This document shows, piece by piece, positions 1 through 8,497 of a DNA stretch of 9,526 nt. The DNA comes from Thermoplasmata archaeon (GTDB lineage Archaea; Thermoplasmatota; Thermoplasmata; Lutacidiplasmatales; UBA184): positions 1-9,526 of the forward strand of contig JASHYB010000178.1 of the NCBI GenBank assembly GCA_030043255.1, in the 5' to 3' direction. Made by a program: the position numbers and the translations under genes. Position 1 is the first letter of the stretch. Each line of letters begins with the position of its first letter. The notes under the pieces are model-generated. The model was not told where the DNA came from. It worked only from the letters and a program-made list of their open reading frames with translations, and made no database searches.

Positions 1-2
1 TC

Positions 3-1175
<1,173 letters not shown>

Positions 1176-1202
1176 AGGCCCCCGACACGATTGGCTAGAT
1201 CG

Positions 1203-1592
1203 TCAGTGGAACCAGGCCCGGAACACCAGTCCGACCGGGCCGATTGCCACGGCCCCGTACAGGAACGCCGTGAGGACCGCGAGGGCCCCGAGGACCAGGG
1301 GCCAGGGGACCGCACGGGGCCGGTACTCCTTCACCAGGTGGACGTAGACCGAGAACGCCATCATCACCACAAGGAGCCCCGCGCCGTAGGCGACCGTGCC
1401 CGCCAGCACGAGCAGGAGGACCGCGACGAGCTGCAGGGCCCCTCCGGCGGGCTGCACCCACCGCGGGAAGCCCCAGCGGTGGAACTCCCCCTGCTGTGTC
1501 GCGCGGGGGCGCAGGTCGAAGTAGCCGTAGAAGGCGAACCCGGCGCCCAGGAACACCCGGAGGGCGTAGCCTAGGACCTCGAGCGGCGTCAG
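1203..1592 (-). CDS. DoxX-like small integral membrane protein
   Basis: This encodes a protein of about 129 residues with four hydrophobic segments. The pattern is that of the DoxX-like family: a first helix (ALRVFLGAGFAFYGYFDL), then the FxxWGFPRW motif and a glycine-containing helix (GGALQLVAVLLLVLAG), a helix ending VYVHLVKE, and a last helix near the C terminus. DoxX-family proteins are membrane proteins linked in various organisms to quinol or thiol redox chemistry, but most members have no assigned role. It is the last gene of the minus-strand cluster. No ATG lies near the expected start. I place it at a CTG (1592-1590) that overlaps the MFS stop codon as CTGA and is preceded by GGGGGA five bases upstream. 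The first in-frame GTG (1556-1554) would cut into helix 1. Family call good, start uncertain. Confidence 0.8.
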   Translation of the reverse strand: MTPLEVLGYALRVFLGAGFAFYGYFDLRPRATQQGEFHRWGFPRWVQPAGGALQLVAVLLLVLAGTVAYGAGLLVVMMAFSVYVHLVKEYRPRAVPWPLVLGALAVLTAFLYGAVAIGPVGLVFRAWFH

Positions 1593-2887
1593 GTCGGTCC
1601 CCCGGGCGCTCGCCCCTCCGGCGGGTCCCGGGCCCCGGGGGGCAGGGGGGCCTCCTTCGTGAGCAGGATGGGCACCGCCAGCCCGGCGATGAGCGTGCCG
1701 AACACGAGGGCCGCGAGCGGGAGGCCGACGACGTTGGCCAGGACCCCGATCCCGACCACCGGCACGCTCAGCCCGAGATAGGCGGCGACATAGAACGCCG
1801 AGAGCACCTCGGCCCGCTGGTCGGGCGGGGCGGCGCGGTTGAGCAGTCCGAGCCCGCCGCGCAGGCACAGGCCGAAGCCGGCGCCGCAGACGACCGTCCC
1901 GACCAGGAACGGCAGCTCGAGCCCGCTCCAGACCGCGAAGACGAGGGCGATCAGCCCCGCCGGGACCAGCGCGGCGCCGATCCGCATCATCTGGTGGTGG
2001 GCCCGCCGGTGCAGCAGCAGCGGCGCGAGCGCCGCGGAGCCGAAGGCGAGCAGGACCGTCGCCCCGCTCACCGCGTGGTTGGTGATCTTCAGGTCGACCG
2101 CGAGGAACGAGGGGGCGAGCCCGCTGAAGATCCCGGCGAGCGCGAAGCCGATGAAGGCGGCGAGACCCGCCACGGCGAAGGTCGGCCGGACCTCCGGCGG
2201 CACCTGGACGAACCGGTGGGCGCTGCCGGGCGGTTCCGGCGCCCCCCGACGAGGGTCGTGGATCGCGAGGGCGGCCGCCAGGGCCGCCAGGAGCAGGCCG
2301 AGCAGGACCCAGAACGACAGCGTCAGCGGGTCCGGGGCGTACTGCGCGAGGACGCCGGCGTAGAGGGGGCCGATTCCGACGCCGACCGCCGTGATCACGG
2401 CCACCGTGAGCGCGGCCCGGTTGCGGTCCTGCCGCGGTTCGAACTCGGTGAGGGCGGCGGAGGCGGTGTTGGCGCAGAGCCCCACCGACATCCCGGAGAG
2501 GAAGCGGGCCACGATCAGCCAGGCGACGCTCGACGCCAGGAGGAAGACGACCGTGCTGCCCAGCGCCACGAGGACGCTGAGGACCAGGACCGGCCGCCGC
2601 CCGATGCGGTCGGAGAGGTGCCCGAAGACGAGGAGCATCAGGAGCAGCCCCGCCGCGTAGACGGCGAAGACGACGGTCAGGATCCCCGACGAGAATCCCC
2701 AGGCCTTCTGGTAGATCACGTAGAGCGGGGTTGGCAGCCCCCCGCCCGTGATGATCGCAAAGAAGGCGAACGCCGTGAGGTCGTACTCCAGCGCCGACGG
2801 CGACGCGAAGCCCGACGCGGCCGGCCGGGACGCCCCGGCGGGCACGGCGCCCGCGGCTCCGGAGCGAGGAGGCGACGCCGGGGCCAT
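1589..2887 (-). CDS. MFS transporter, 12-helix
   Basis: This encodes a 432-residue major facilitator superfamily permease of the cytoplasmic membrane. After a Pro/Ala/Ser-rich N-terminal stretch of about 33 residues, hydrophobic segments alternate with short loops in the usual 12-helix pattern. The diagnostic motif A, GHLSDRIGRRP, lies at residues 89-99 between helices 2 and 3. A longer charged loop after helix 6 (around HDPRRGAPEPPGSAHRF) separates the two six-helix halves. The C-terminal tail is Pro/Gly-rich. The ATG at 2887 lies 16 bases after the amidohydrolase stop and has no clear Shine-Dalgarno sequence; an internal GTG at about codon 15 is an alternative that would remove part of the odd N terminus. 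Its substrate cannot be read from the sequence. The tight spacing suggests co-transcription with the amidohydrolase, so it may move that enzyme's substrate or product; an unrelated drug-efflux role is equally possible. Confidence 0.9.
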   Translation of the reverse strand: MAPASPPRSGAAGAVPAGASRPAASGFASPSALEYDLTAFAFFAIITGGGLPTPLYVIYQKAWGFSSGILTVVFAVYAAGLLLMLLVFGHLSDRIGRRPVLVLSVLVALGSTVVFLLASSVAWLIVARFLSGMSVGLCANTASAALTEFEPRQDRNRAALTVAVITAVGVGIGPLYAGVLAQYAPDPLTLSFWVLLGLLLAALAAALAIHDPRRGAPEPPGSAHRFVQVPPEVRPTFAVAGLAAFIGFALAGIFSGLAPSFLAVDLKITNHAVSGATVLLAFGSAALAPLLLHRRAHHQMMRIGAALVPAGLIALVFAVWSGLELPFLVGTVVCGAGFGLCLRGGLGLLNRAAPPDQRAEVLSAFYVAAYLGLSVPVVGIGVLANVVGLPLAALVFGTLIAGLAVPILLTKEAPLPPGARDPPEGRAPGGPT

Positions 2888-2903
2888 GGTGCGGGGTCGA
2901 GCG

Positions 2904-4691
2904 CTAGCCCGGGCTCCCCCCGGACGACGGCCGTGAAGGGGCGGCGGACCGGTCCTCGGAGGAGGCGTAGCCTCCGTAGACGGCGACCGGGGACCAGGAC
3001 GGAAGGACCGGAGGCAGCGGAGGCGGAGCCACCGAGGCGAACGGGCCGGCGGCGTACACCACGCGACCGCCCACCACCGTGAGCAACGACTCGATCCGAC
3101 GGATCTCCTCGGCCGGGACCGAGAAGTAGTCCGACGAGAGCACCGCGAAGTCCGCCCACCGCCCCACCTCCAGCGAGCCCTTCTCCTGCTCCTCCGACGA
3201 GAACCAGGCGGCGTCCGCCGTGACCAGGCGCAGGGCCTGCGGGCGGGAGAGGCGATTCGCCGGCCGCGCGAGCTCCAGGCCGCCGACGGTCCGGCCGGTC
3301 ACCATCCACTCCAGGTTGACCCACGGATTGTAGCTGGCGACCCGGGTCCCGTCCGTCCCCCCGCTGAGCGGGATCCCCTTCGCGAGCATCTTCGCGATCG
3401 GCGGGGCGTCCCGGGCCCGCTCCTCGCCGCAGCGCTTCAGGCACAGCTCCCCCTGGAAGGCCATCCGGTCCTGGATCGCGATCCCCCCGCCGAGCCGGTG
3501 GACCCGGTCGAGGTCCCGGTCCGAGATCGTCTCGGCGTGGTCGAAGAACCAGCGCAGCCCCTGGAACGGATCGTGGTCGTTGACCTCTTCGAAGACGTTG
3601 AGGAACCGCGTGATCGACTCGCCGTAGGTCGCGTGCAGGCGGAACGGCCAGCGCTGCTGCACGAGCAGGCGGACCACCTCCCGGAGCTCGCCCTCCATCC
3701 GCGGTTCGAGCTCCGGACGGGGCTCGGCGAAGTTCTCGTAGTCCGCGCCGGAGAACACGAGCATCTCCCCCGCGCCGTTGAGCCGCAGCATCGCGTCCCC
3801 CTCCCCGGGAGCGTGCGTCGAGGTCCAGAGCCGGAAATCGTCGAGCTCGTGGCCGGGGCGCTGGGTGAACAGGTTGTAGGCCACGCGCACCGTGAGCCGT
3901 CCGCTCCGGGCGAGCTCCGTGATGACCCGGTAGTCCTCCGGGTAGAACTGCCAGCCTCCCCCGGCGTCGACGACGCTCGTGAGCCCGAGACGGTTCATCT
4001 CGCGCGCGTAGTAGAGCGTCGAGACGACCTGCTGCTCCGGCGTCAGCGCAGGCAGCGCCGCGACCGCCGCGTAGAGGATGGTCGCGGCCGGGGTCGCGAC
4101 CAGACGGCCCGTGAGAGCCCCGCCGGCGCTTCGCTCGATGGCGCCGGCCGGCGGCGGCGAGGAGGTGGGGCCGACCTGCTGGGCGGTGAGCCCCGGGGGG
4201 TTGAGCGTGGCGTCCTGGTACAGGTGCAGGACGAGCACCGGGGTCTGGGGCGCGACGGCGCTGATCTCGGACGGCGTCGGGGTCCGTCGTTCGGCGAACT
4301 GGTACTCCGACCATCCCCCGACGACCCGGACCCACTGCCCCGGGGGGGTCTTCAGCGCCTGTTGGCGAATCCGCTCCAGCGCCTCCGCGAGGGTGGGCAC
4401 CCCGTCCCAGCGAAGTTCGGCGAGGTACTGGCGTCCCTCGCGGACGAAATGCAGGTGCGTGTCGCTGAGCCCCGGGATGACGGTACGCCCCCCGACGTCG
4501 ATCGTCCTTCCCGTATCCGCTCGGCGAGCGAGCTCCTCGGCCTCCGAACCGAGCGCGATGACGCGCCCCTGCCGCACCGCCAGGGCGTCCACGAACGCGC
4601 CGCGCGCGTCCTGGGTCGCGATCTTGCCGTTGAGAACGACCAGGTCGGCGACCCCGTGGTCTGTCGCTGGGGCGGGCAAGGCCGCCGCCAC
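2904..4691 (-). CDS. YtcJ-type metal-dependent amidohydrolase
   Basis: This encodes a 595-residue enzyme of the amidohydrolase superfamily, Amidohydro_3/YtcJ branch, a cytoplasmic TIM-barrel hydrolase expected to cleave amide or ester bonds; real substrates of this branch are mostly unknown. A small beta-sandwich domain at the N terminus (DLVVLNGKIATQD, residues 17-29) leads into the first metal motif HLH (H79 and H81, in PGLSDTHLHF). Further likely ligands and catalytic residues are H353 (RLHATYG), H385 (FFDHAETI) and D447 (GGTDGTR). The sandwich closes with GSLEVGRWADFAVL and the conserved GGRVVYA at 541-547. A Pro-rich tail containing WSPVAVYGGY follows. No signal peptide or membrane segment is seen. 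The start is a GTG at 4691; GGTAGG directly abuts it, so the ribosome binding site is unconvincing. It is the first gene of a minus-strand cluster with the MFS and DoxX-like genes. Family call firm, substrate unknown. Confidence 0.92.
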   Translation of the reverse strand: MAAALPAPATDHGVADLVVLNGKIATQDARGAFVDALAVRQGRVIALGSEAEELARRADTGRTIDVGGRTVIPGLSDTHLHFVREGRQYLAELRWDGVPTLAEALERIRQQALKTPPGQWVRVVGGWSEYQFAERRTPTPSEISAVAPQTPVLVLHLYQDATLNPPGLTAQQVGPTSSPPPAGAIERSAGGALTGRLVATPAATILYAAVAALPALTPEQQVVSTLYYAREMNRLGLTSVVDAGGGWQFYPEDYRVITELARSGRLTVRVAYNLFTQRPGHELDDFRLWTSTHAPGEGDAMLRLNGAGEMLVFSGADYENFAEPRPELEPRMEGELREVVRLLVQQRWPFRLHATYGESITRFLNVFEEVNDHDPFQGLRWFFDHAETISDRDLDRVHRLGGGIAIQDRMAFQGELCLKRCGEERARDAPPIAKMLAKGIPLSGGTDGTRVASYNPWVNLEWMVTGRTVGGLELARPANRLSRPQALRLVTADAAWFSSEEQEKGSLEVGRWADFAVLSSDYFSVPAEEIRRIESLLTVVGGRVVYAAGPFASVAPPPLPPVLPSWSPVAVYGGYASSEDRSAAPSRPSSGGSPG

Positions 4692-4753
4692 CTACCGGAG
4701 TATCCCAGTTCAAGCTGTCGCACGGGAGAGGATCGAACCCCGCGGCGGTCCCT

Positions 4754-4760
4754 GGGAGGT
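4754..4760 (+). promoter_or_regulatory. Shine-Dalgarno sequence for short leader frame
   Basis: GGGAGGT lies three bases before the ATG at 4764. It is the best match to a Shine-Dalgarno core near any plus-strand start in this part of the window, and better than anything before the TTG of the methyltransferase itself. Its presence is what makes the short frame at 4764-4817 worth recording. Confidence 0.4.
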
Positions 4761-4763
4761 CTT

Positions 4764-4817
4764 ATGCCGCGACCGTCTCGCGCGTCAGGCCGTGGTGATC
4801 CTGCCGCGGGCCGGTAG
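4764..4817 (+). CDS. Possible 17-residue leader peptide before methyltransferase
   Basis: An ATG frame of 17 codons, rich in Arg, Pro, Gly and Ala, ends with TAG only nine bases before the TTG start of the methyltransferase. It has a well-placed GGGAGGT. The peptide resembles nothing I recognise, lacks runs of a single codon that would suggest attenuation, and is too short for composition to prove coding. If real, its likely role would be to bring ribosomes to the weak TTG start by termination and re-initiation. It could equally be chance in GC-rich DNA. Confidence 0.25.
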   Translation: MPRPSRASGRGDPAAGR

Positions 4818-4826
4818 GGGCTAGCG

Positions 4827-5450
4827 TTGCGGAAGCCGATCTACGACGAACGTTACGCTCGGCCCGGGCTCTACTGGGGTAGTCGACCCACCGGGCTGGC
4901 GCGCGACGTCGTTCGCCTGACGCGGTCACTTCCGCGCGCCCCCCGGACGCTGGTCGACCTAGGTTCCGGGGAGGGCCGGGACTCGATCTACTTTGCCCGG
5001 CGGGGCTACCGGGTCCTGGGCGTGGACATCTCGAGCGTCGGGGTGCGCAAGGCGGAGCGACGCGCGTCCCAGCTCGGGGTCGACGTTCGCTTTCTGGTCC
5101 GGGACATTCGCACGTACCGGCTGGGTCCCCGGGTGGACGTCGTGTTCTGCTCGGGGGCCCTGAACAACCTCCCGCGTAGGATCCGGGCGCGTCGGTTCGA
5201 GCACTTCAAGGCGAAGACCTCGCCGGGGGGCATCAACGCCATGAACGCCGACGTACCGAAACCCTACATCCCCACCCAGAGGACCAATCCGTTCGCGACG
5301 CCGTTCCGCTCGGGAGAGCTGCTGGGCTACTACGGGGACTGGCAGATCCTGGACTCGGGGCAGGTGGAGTTCGTCTCCCACTCCGGCGGCGTCCCGCATC
5401 GGAAGGCCATGGACGTCGTCATCGCGCGCAAGCCCGACCCGGGCTCGTAG
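4827..5450 (+). CDS. TehB-like class I SAM-dependent methyltransferase
   Basis: This encodes a 207-residue cytoplasmic methyltransferase with the Rossmann-like SAM fold. Motif I is VDLGSGEGRD (residues 43-52), followed by an acidic residue at the end of strand 2 (GVDIS, D67) and a third acidic site in VRDIRTY (D93). The N terminus (YDERYARPGLYWGSRPTGL) and the C-terminal half (PINV-like INAMNADVPKPYIP, then ELLGYYGDWQIL) follow the TehB/tellurite-resistance methyltransferase family, including its EL..YY..W segment. TehB methylates tellurite and related oxyanions in some bacteria, but many relatives probably act on other small molecules, so tellurite resistance is not claimed. The start is TTG: an in-frame TAG at 4815-4817 closes the frame upstream, and the N-terminal family segment begins within a few residues of this codon. 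No strong Shine-Dalgarno sequence precedes it. The next gene converges on it 139 bases away. Confidence 0.85.
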   Translation: MRKPIYDERYARPGLYWGSRPTGLARDVVRLTRSLPRAPRTLVDLGSGEGRDSIYFARRGYRVLGVDISSVGVRKAERRASQLGVDVRFLVRDIRTYRLGPRVDVVFCSGALNNLPRRIRARRFEHFKAKTSPGGINAMNADVPKPYIPTQRTNPFATPFRSGELLGYYGDWQILDSGQVEFVSHSGGVPHRKAMDVVIARKPDPGS

Positions 5451-5589
5451 CGGTCCCGTGGCGGTGCGCTGGAGCATCACGACGTCTCCGAAGGCGGTGG
5501 GGAACGGAGCCCACTGGACGGTCGGTAGATGTCGGGGGTTCGTGCCCGGGCGGGGAGGGTCCGGGTCCTGGGTACGGCTCAGCACATCG

Positions 5590-7014
5590 CTAGTCGGACC
5601 CTCGCTCCGAACGCGGGACCCGACGGCGGTCTCTCGTGGACCGTGACCCCTTCGACGAGGACCTCGAACCGGCGAGGATCCGGTGCTCGGCGAGGTCGAC
5701 GGACACCGCGTCGGCCAGGCGCGTGGGCATGACGTTCTTTCCCACCTGATGGAACTCGATCCGGAGGGCAGACCGTTCGACCGCGACCCGCAGGTATCCG
5801 TAGTCGTAGTCGTCGTGCCGTTCCAGGACGAGGCCGGAGGCTCGGACCACCGGGTTCGAGTCCAGGTAGGACACGTCGGCGCCGTCCGGCGGTTCGGGGG
5901 GCGTCACTCCGCCGCTCGCCTGCACGAGGCGGTCGATGCCGTGACCGCCGTCGCCGCAGACGATGAACGGGACCTGAAAGGGGCGTTCCGCGAGCTGCAC
6001 GGTCCTCGTGTAGCGCTGGTAGTTGTGCGCGTGGCCCGACAGGAACGCGTGCGGATAAATTCCGTACTCGTGGCAGACCGTGTCGATATCGGCCAGCATC
6101 CGCGGGCTGCAGCCGTGGATCCCCCCGGTCCCCCCGGCGGCGATGTCCGCCGTTTCGTAGCTGAACGCGGGATGATGCGTCGCCAGGAGCAGCGCGCCGC
6201 GGTAGTTCTCGGCCCGGACGCGGGCGAGCTGACGCGACAAGAACTCCAGCTGCGTGTCCGGGACGGACTTCCAGGTTCCGCCCTCGCTCGAGATGACCCC
6301 GGGATCCTCGAGAGCATTGCTGAACAATCCGATGATGCGAACGAACGGGGCGTCGAGCGCAAAGTAGACCCCCGGCTGCGTCGCGGCCGTGCGGTGCAGG
6401 GATCCGGCTTCGGGCGTCACCACGGGTGCCGTGGAGCAGAAGTTCCGCTGGAACGTCACGAGCGGGTAGTCGCTCGGCGCCGTGCCCGGCACGACGAACG
6501 AGTCGTGGTTCCCGGGGATCGCGAGGATCGGACCGGGATAGTTGCGGTAGGGTTCGTAGAACTCGTCGTAGTAGTACGCGGCCTGGCCGAAGTCGTAGAC
6601 CACGTCCCCCAGGAGGTAGAGGAACGCCGGGCGGTCGTCCGCCGGCGAAGTCCGGCAATCCCACGCGAGCGCGTCGGACACTCGCAGCTCGTCGGGATAC
6701 TTCGACATCGTCGTCGCGCCGATGTCCCCCACCATGTGGAAGACGACCCGGCCCGCCGAGCGAGCCGCCTCCACGACTTCCGGTCCGTGGTCGCCCCACA
6801 CGGCCTCCAGTTGGTAGAGTGCGTCGGGCGGGTCGCGGGAGGTCGGGACTCCGACGACATCTTCGTAGAGAAGACGCTGGATCTCGTCGTACAGTTTCGT
6901 GTCGGACGGGATCGGGGTCTTGAAACGCGTGGGGTCCGGCGTCGGTCGGCCCTGGGTGAAGACGGGTTCGGCGAACAGCGGCTGCGACAGCGGGAACGCG
7001 ACCCTTCTCGGCAT
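5590..7014 (-). CDS. Purple-acid-phosphatase-like metallophosphatase
   Basis: This encodes a 474-residue calcineurin-like metallophosphoesterase expected to hydrolyse phosphate esters at a two-metal centre. All five family motifs are present in order: GDIG (D97), GDVVY (D137, with Y140 in the purple acid phosphatase position), GNHD (N169-H170-D171), ATHHP (H280/H281) and GHAHNYQR (H328, H330). The first 90 residues, before the catalytic domain, look like an accessory region. The last 30 residues are very rich in Ser and Arg and probably disordered. No signal peptide is visible, so secretion, common in purple acid phosphatases, is not supported. The frame is open to an earlier start at 7143, but I choose the ATG at 7014 because GGGGTGGATC lies just before it and the extra 43 residues look non-coding. 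It is transcribed alone. Substrate unknown; a nucleotidase or phosphodiesterase role is possible. Confidence 0.88.
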   Translation of the reverse strand: MPRRVAFPLSQPLFAEPVFTQGRPTPDPTRFKTPIPSDTKLYDEIQRLLYEDVVGVPTSRDPPDALYQLEAVWGDHGPEVVEAARSAGRVVFHMVGDIGATTMSKYPDELRVSDALAWDCRTSPADDRPAFLYLLGDVVYDFGQAAYYYDEFYEPYRNYPGPILAIPGNHDSFVVPGTAPSDYPLVTFQRNFCSTAPVVTPEAGSLHRTAATQPGVYFALDAPFVRIIGLFSNALEDPGVISSEGGTWKSVPDTQLEFLSRQLARVRAENYRGALLLATHHPAFSYETADIAAGGTGGIHGCSPRMLADIDTVCHEYGIYPHAFLSGHAHNYQRYTRTVQLAERPFQVPFIVCGDGGHGIDRLVQASGGVTPPEPPDGADVSYLDSNPVVRASGLVLERHDDYDYGYLRVAVERSALRIEFHQVGKNVMPTRLADAVSVDLAEHRILAGSRSSSKGSRSTRDRRRVPRSERGSD

Positions 7015-7584
7015 GCTGATCCACCCCTGGAGGGACGGTCTCGCACCGCCGGTTTCCGAGAAGTGCGTTTCGACCTGACTTTCCGTAGCGCAGAGCGCGA
7101 GGCCAACCCTGGGCGAGCCCCAGATCGGCGCGGAGGGCGGCACCGATGCCGGACGAGGCCGTACTCGAGACGAGGGCCCGCTTCGGAGTCCAAAGCTCGC
7201 GCTCGCAGGTCCGCTGGCGGCCCCGGCGGGCGTACCTCCCAGCGAGGCCCAGCGGTTCGGGTCGCGGACGCTACGCCGTCGTTGCGAAGCGTGATGGAGA
7301 GAACGAACTGTCGGAGGGGGGCTTGTCGAATCGGTTCATCTCCTCGACGCATTCTCTCTCGAAGAGCCAACCTCGCGGATCATCGCCCGACGTGGTCCGT
7401 AGGCTTGAGTGAACGTGCAGCCGCCCTCTCCTGTGGTTTCGATCCCATTCGAGCCCGCGCGAGAATCGAACGCAGTAGCCCCGTTCACTATCGGAAGGAA
7501 GATCTCCCTCCTCGAAAGGGAAGCTATCCGTCGACCATGGCTGATGCTTGTGGCCAGCGCGGAATCCCGCCAAGCTGAGGTGTT
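7015..7584. other. Gene-free stretch between divergent phosphatase and HAD genes
   Basis: These 570 bases lie between two divergent starts and hold no gene I can support. Short frames exist on both strands (plus 7146-7412, 88 residues; minus 7573-7271, 100 residues), but neither resembles a known family and both have erratic, Ser/Arg-rich composition. Only tiny inverted repeats are seen. The first half keeps the GC-rich character of the left part of the window; from about 7270 the DNA becomes more AT-rich. It must hold the promoters of both flanking genes, although I cannot point to them. Decayed gene remnants or an unrecognised RNA are possible. Confidence 0.5.
7018..7027 (-). promoter_or_regulatory. 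Shine-Dalgarno sequence of metallophosphatase gene
   Basis: Read on the minus strand, GGGGTGGATC ends three bases before the ATG at 7014 and resembles the full anti-16S complement GGAGGTGATC. It decides the start of the phosphatase gene against the upstream in-frame start at 7143. Confidence 0.5.
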
Positions 7585-8364
7585 GTGACGGCTAGTGATG
7601 GACCGGTACCCTTGCCGCAACGTCTGGGACGTGGGGTTTCCGCTGCCCTGTTCGACGTGGATGATACACTCTACGACCACACGTACGCCCTCGAGAGGGC
7701 GGTGGCGGAGCTCCAGCAACAAGACCCCCGTCTGTCCGCAGTGCCTCTCAGAGCGCTGGTGTCGAAAGATCAAGCGATCCTTCGAGACGTCCATTTGGGC
7801 CTAGTACTTCCGGGAAAGGTCACCTTGCCGGAGAGTCGCGTTCTCCGGATGGTCCGGCTCTACGAGTCCCAGGGCATCGAACTTGGCGAGCCCGAAGCAC
7901 AACGCCTCAGCGAGCTCCGGAGAAGGGCATACCTCGCAAACGAACAACCCGTGCCAGGGGCGCGAACCCTGCTCGAGGAGTTGAGATCCAGAAGAGTGCA
8001 TGTCGGAATCATATCCAACAATTTGCTTGCGGAACAGAGGGCGAAGCTCTCGAGGATCGGCCTGGTGGGGCTCCTGGATTCGTTAACGGTGTCGGAGGAG
8101 GTCCAAGCCACCAAGCCCGATCTCCGAATCTTCCAGCTCGCACTCACACGCTGCGGCCGCCCCCCTGTTGAGACGGTAGTAGTGGGTGACTCCTGGAAGG
8201 AGGACGTCGAGGGTGCGCAAGCGGCCGGGATGAACGCAGTCTGGTTCAATCGCCGTCAAGAGCCCCGGCCCGTGGGACAGAACGCGGCCAGGGAACTTGG
8301 GTCCTTCCTACCTACGGCCACAGCCGTTGCCACGATCTTGAAGCCGGCCTCCCTCCCCGGTTAG
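7585..8364 (+). CDS. HAD-superfamily hydrolase (phosphatase-like)
   Basis: This encodes a 259-residue haloacid-dehalogenase-superfamily hydrolase, typically a cytoplasmic Mg-dependent phosphatase acting through a phospho-aspartate. Motif I is FDVDDTLY, with nucleophile D24 and acid/base D26. A helical cap follows, at about residues 35-115. Motif II is GIISNN (S144), motif III is the lysine of TKPD (K177), and motif IV is GDSWKED (D202, D207). The arrangement fits the pyrimidine 5'-nucleotidase/YjjG-like and phosphoglycolate-phosphatase-like subgroup; the substrate is not predictable. The GTG at 7585 has GAGGTG only two bases upstream, which is closer than usual. A TTG at 7612 would still keep motif I intact and is a real alternative. 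Codon use is less GC-biased than in the genes left of 7000, with ATA, AAT and TTG codons. The downstream gene converges on it. Confidence 0.88.
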   Translation: MTASDGPVPLPQRLGRGVSAALFDVDDTLYDHTYALERAVAELQQQDPRLSAVPLRALVSKDQAILRDVHLGLVLPGKVTLPESRVLRMVRLYESQGIELGEPEAQRLSELRRRAYLANEQPVPGARTLLEELRSRRVHVGIISNNLLAEQRAKLSRIGLVGLLDSLTVSEEVQATKPDLRIFQLALTRCGRPPVETVVVGDSWKEDVEGAQAAGMNAVWFNRRQEPRPVGQNAARELGSFLPTATAVATILKPASLPG

Positions 8365-8497
8365 GAATCCTCGCCCTACAGACGTGACTCAACTCCTGCC
8401 CGCCTATCCTCCGAGCTTCGCACCCGAGGACCTCCGGACCGTGCGCCAAAGGCTCCTTTCTTGACCGATCCGGCTCGCGACGCCGGCCGGCTCCGGC

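Larger units (their letters stand above)
4692..4826. promoter_or_regulatory. Divergent spacer between amidohydrolase and methyltransferase genes
   Basis: The 135 bases lie between two divergently transcribed genes, so the promoters of both are expected here by position. I see no confident -10/-35 pair and no archaeal TATA box. The only recognisable signal is the ribosome binding site with short reading frame at 4754-4817. A T-arm-like string in the minus direction (around 4728-4742) does not fold into a full tRNA. Confidence 0.4.

Noticed and set aside
1496..3082. 528-residue plus-strand open frame
   Set aside because: It lies antisense to the DoxX-like, MFS and amidohydrolase genes, and its product is an Arg/Gly/Glu/Pro-rich string with no domain. 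This is expected where third positions are nearly all G or C.
2716..4713. 665-residue minus-strand open frame
   Set aside because: It is a shifted frame of the amidohydrolase and MFS start, rich in Arg, Gly and Pro, without recognisable motifs, whereas the other frame carries all catalytic residues.
4720..4815. Possible minus-strand tRNA (GGTTCGATCC T-loop-like string)
   Set aside because: The T-stem would contain a C-C mismatch and two G-U pairs, only five acceptor pairs can be drawn, and no anticodon arm with a seven-base loop can be formed. A tRNA search would settle it.
3498..4817. 439-residue plus-strand open frame
   Set aside because: Antisense to the amidohydrolase; composition is dominated by Arg, Glu, Val and Asp with no domain. 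Only its last 17 codons, outside the amidohydrolase, are kept as a tentative leader frame.
4959..5585. 208-residue minus-strand open frame opposite the methyltransferase
   Set aside because: Antisense to the SAM motifs of the methyltransferase, with Pro/Arg-rich sequence; the part in the 139-base spacer is too short to support a gene.
5683..7578. 631-residue plus-strand open frame
   Set aside because: It is antisense to the metallophosphatase and runs on through the gene-free stretch; no motif is seen and composition is Arg/Val/Asp-heavy.
7336..7794. 152-residue minus-strand open frame across the HAD gene start
   Set aside because: It overlaps motif I of a clear HAD hydrolase on the other strand and has no recognisable domain.
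8448..8462. AAAGG/CCTTT followed by CTT as a terminator of the HAD gene
   Set aside because: The stem is only four pairs with a four-base loop and no real T-run, too weak to call.
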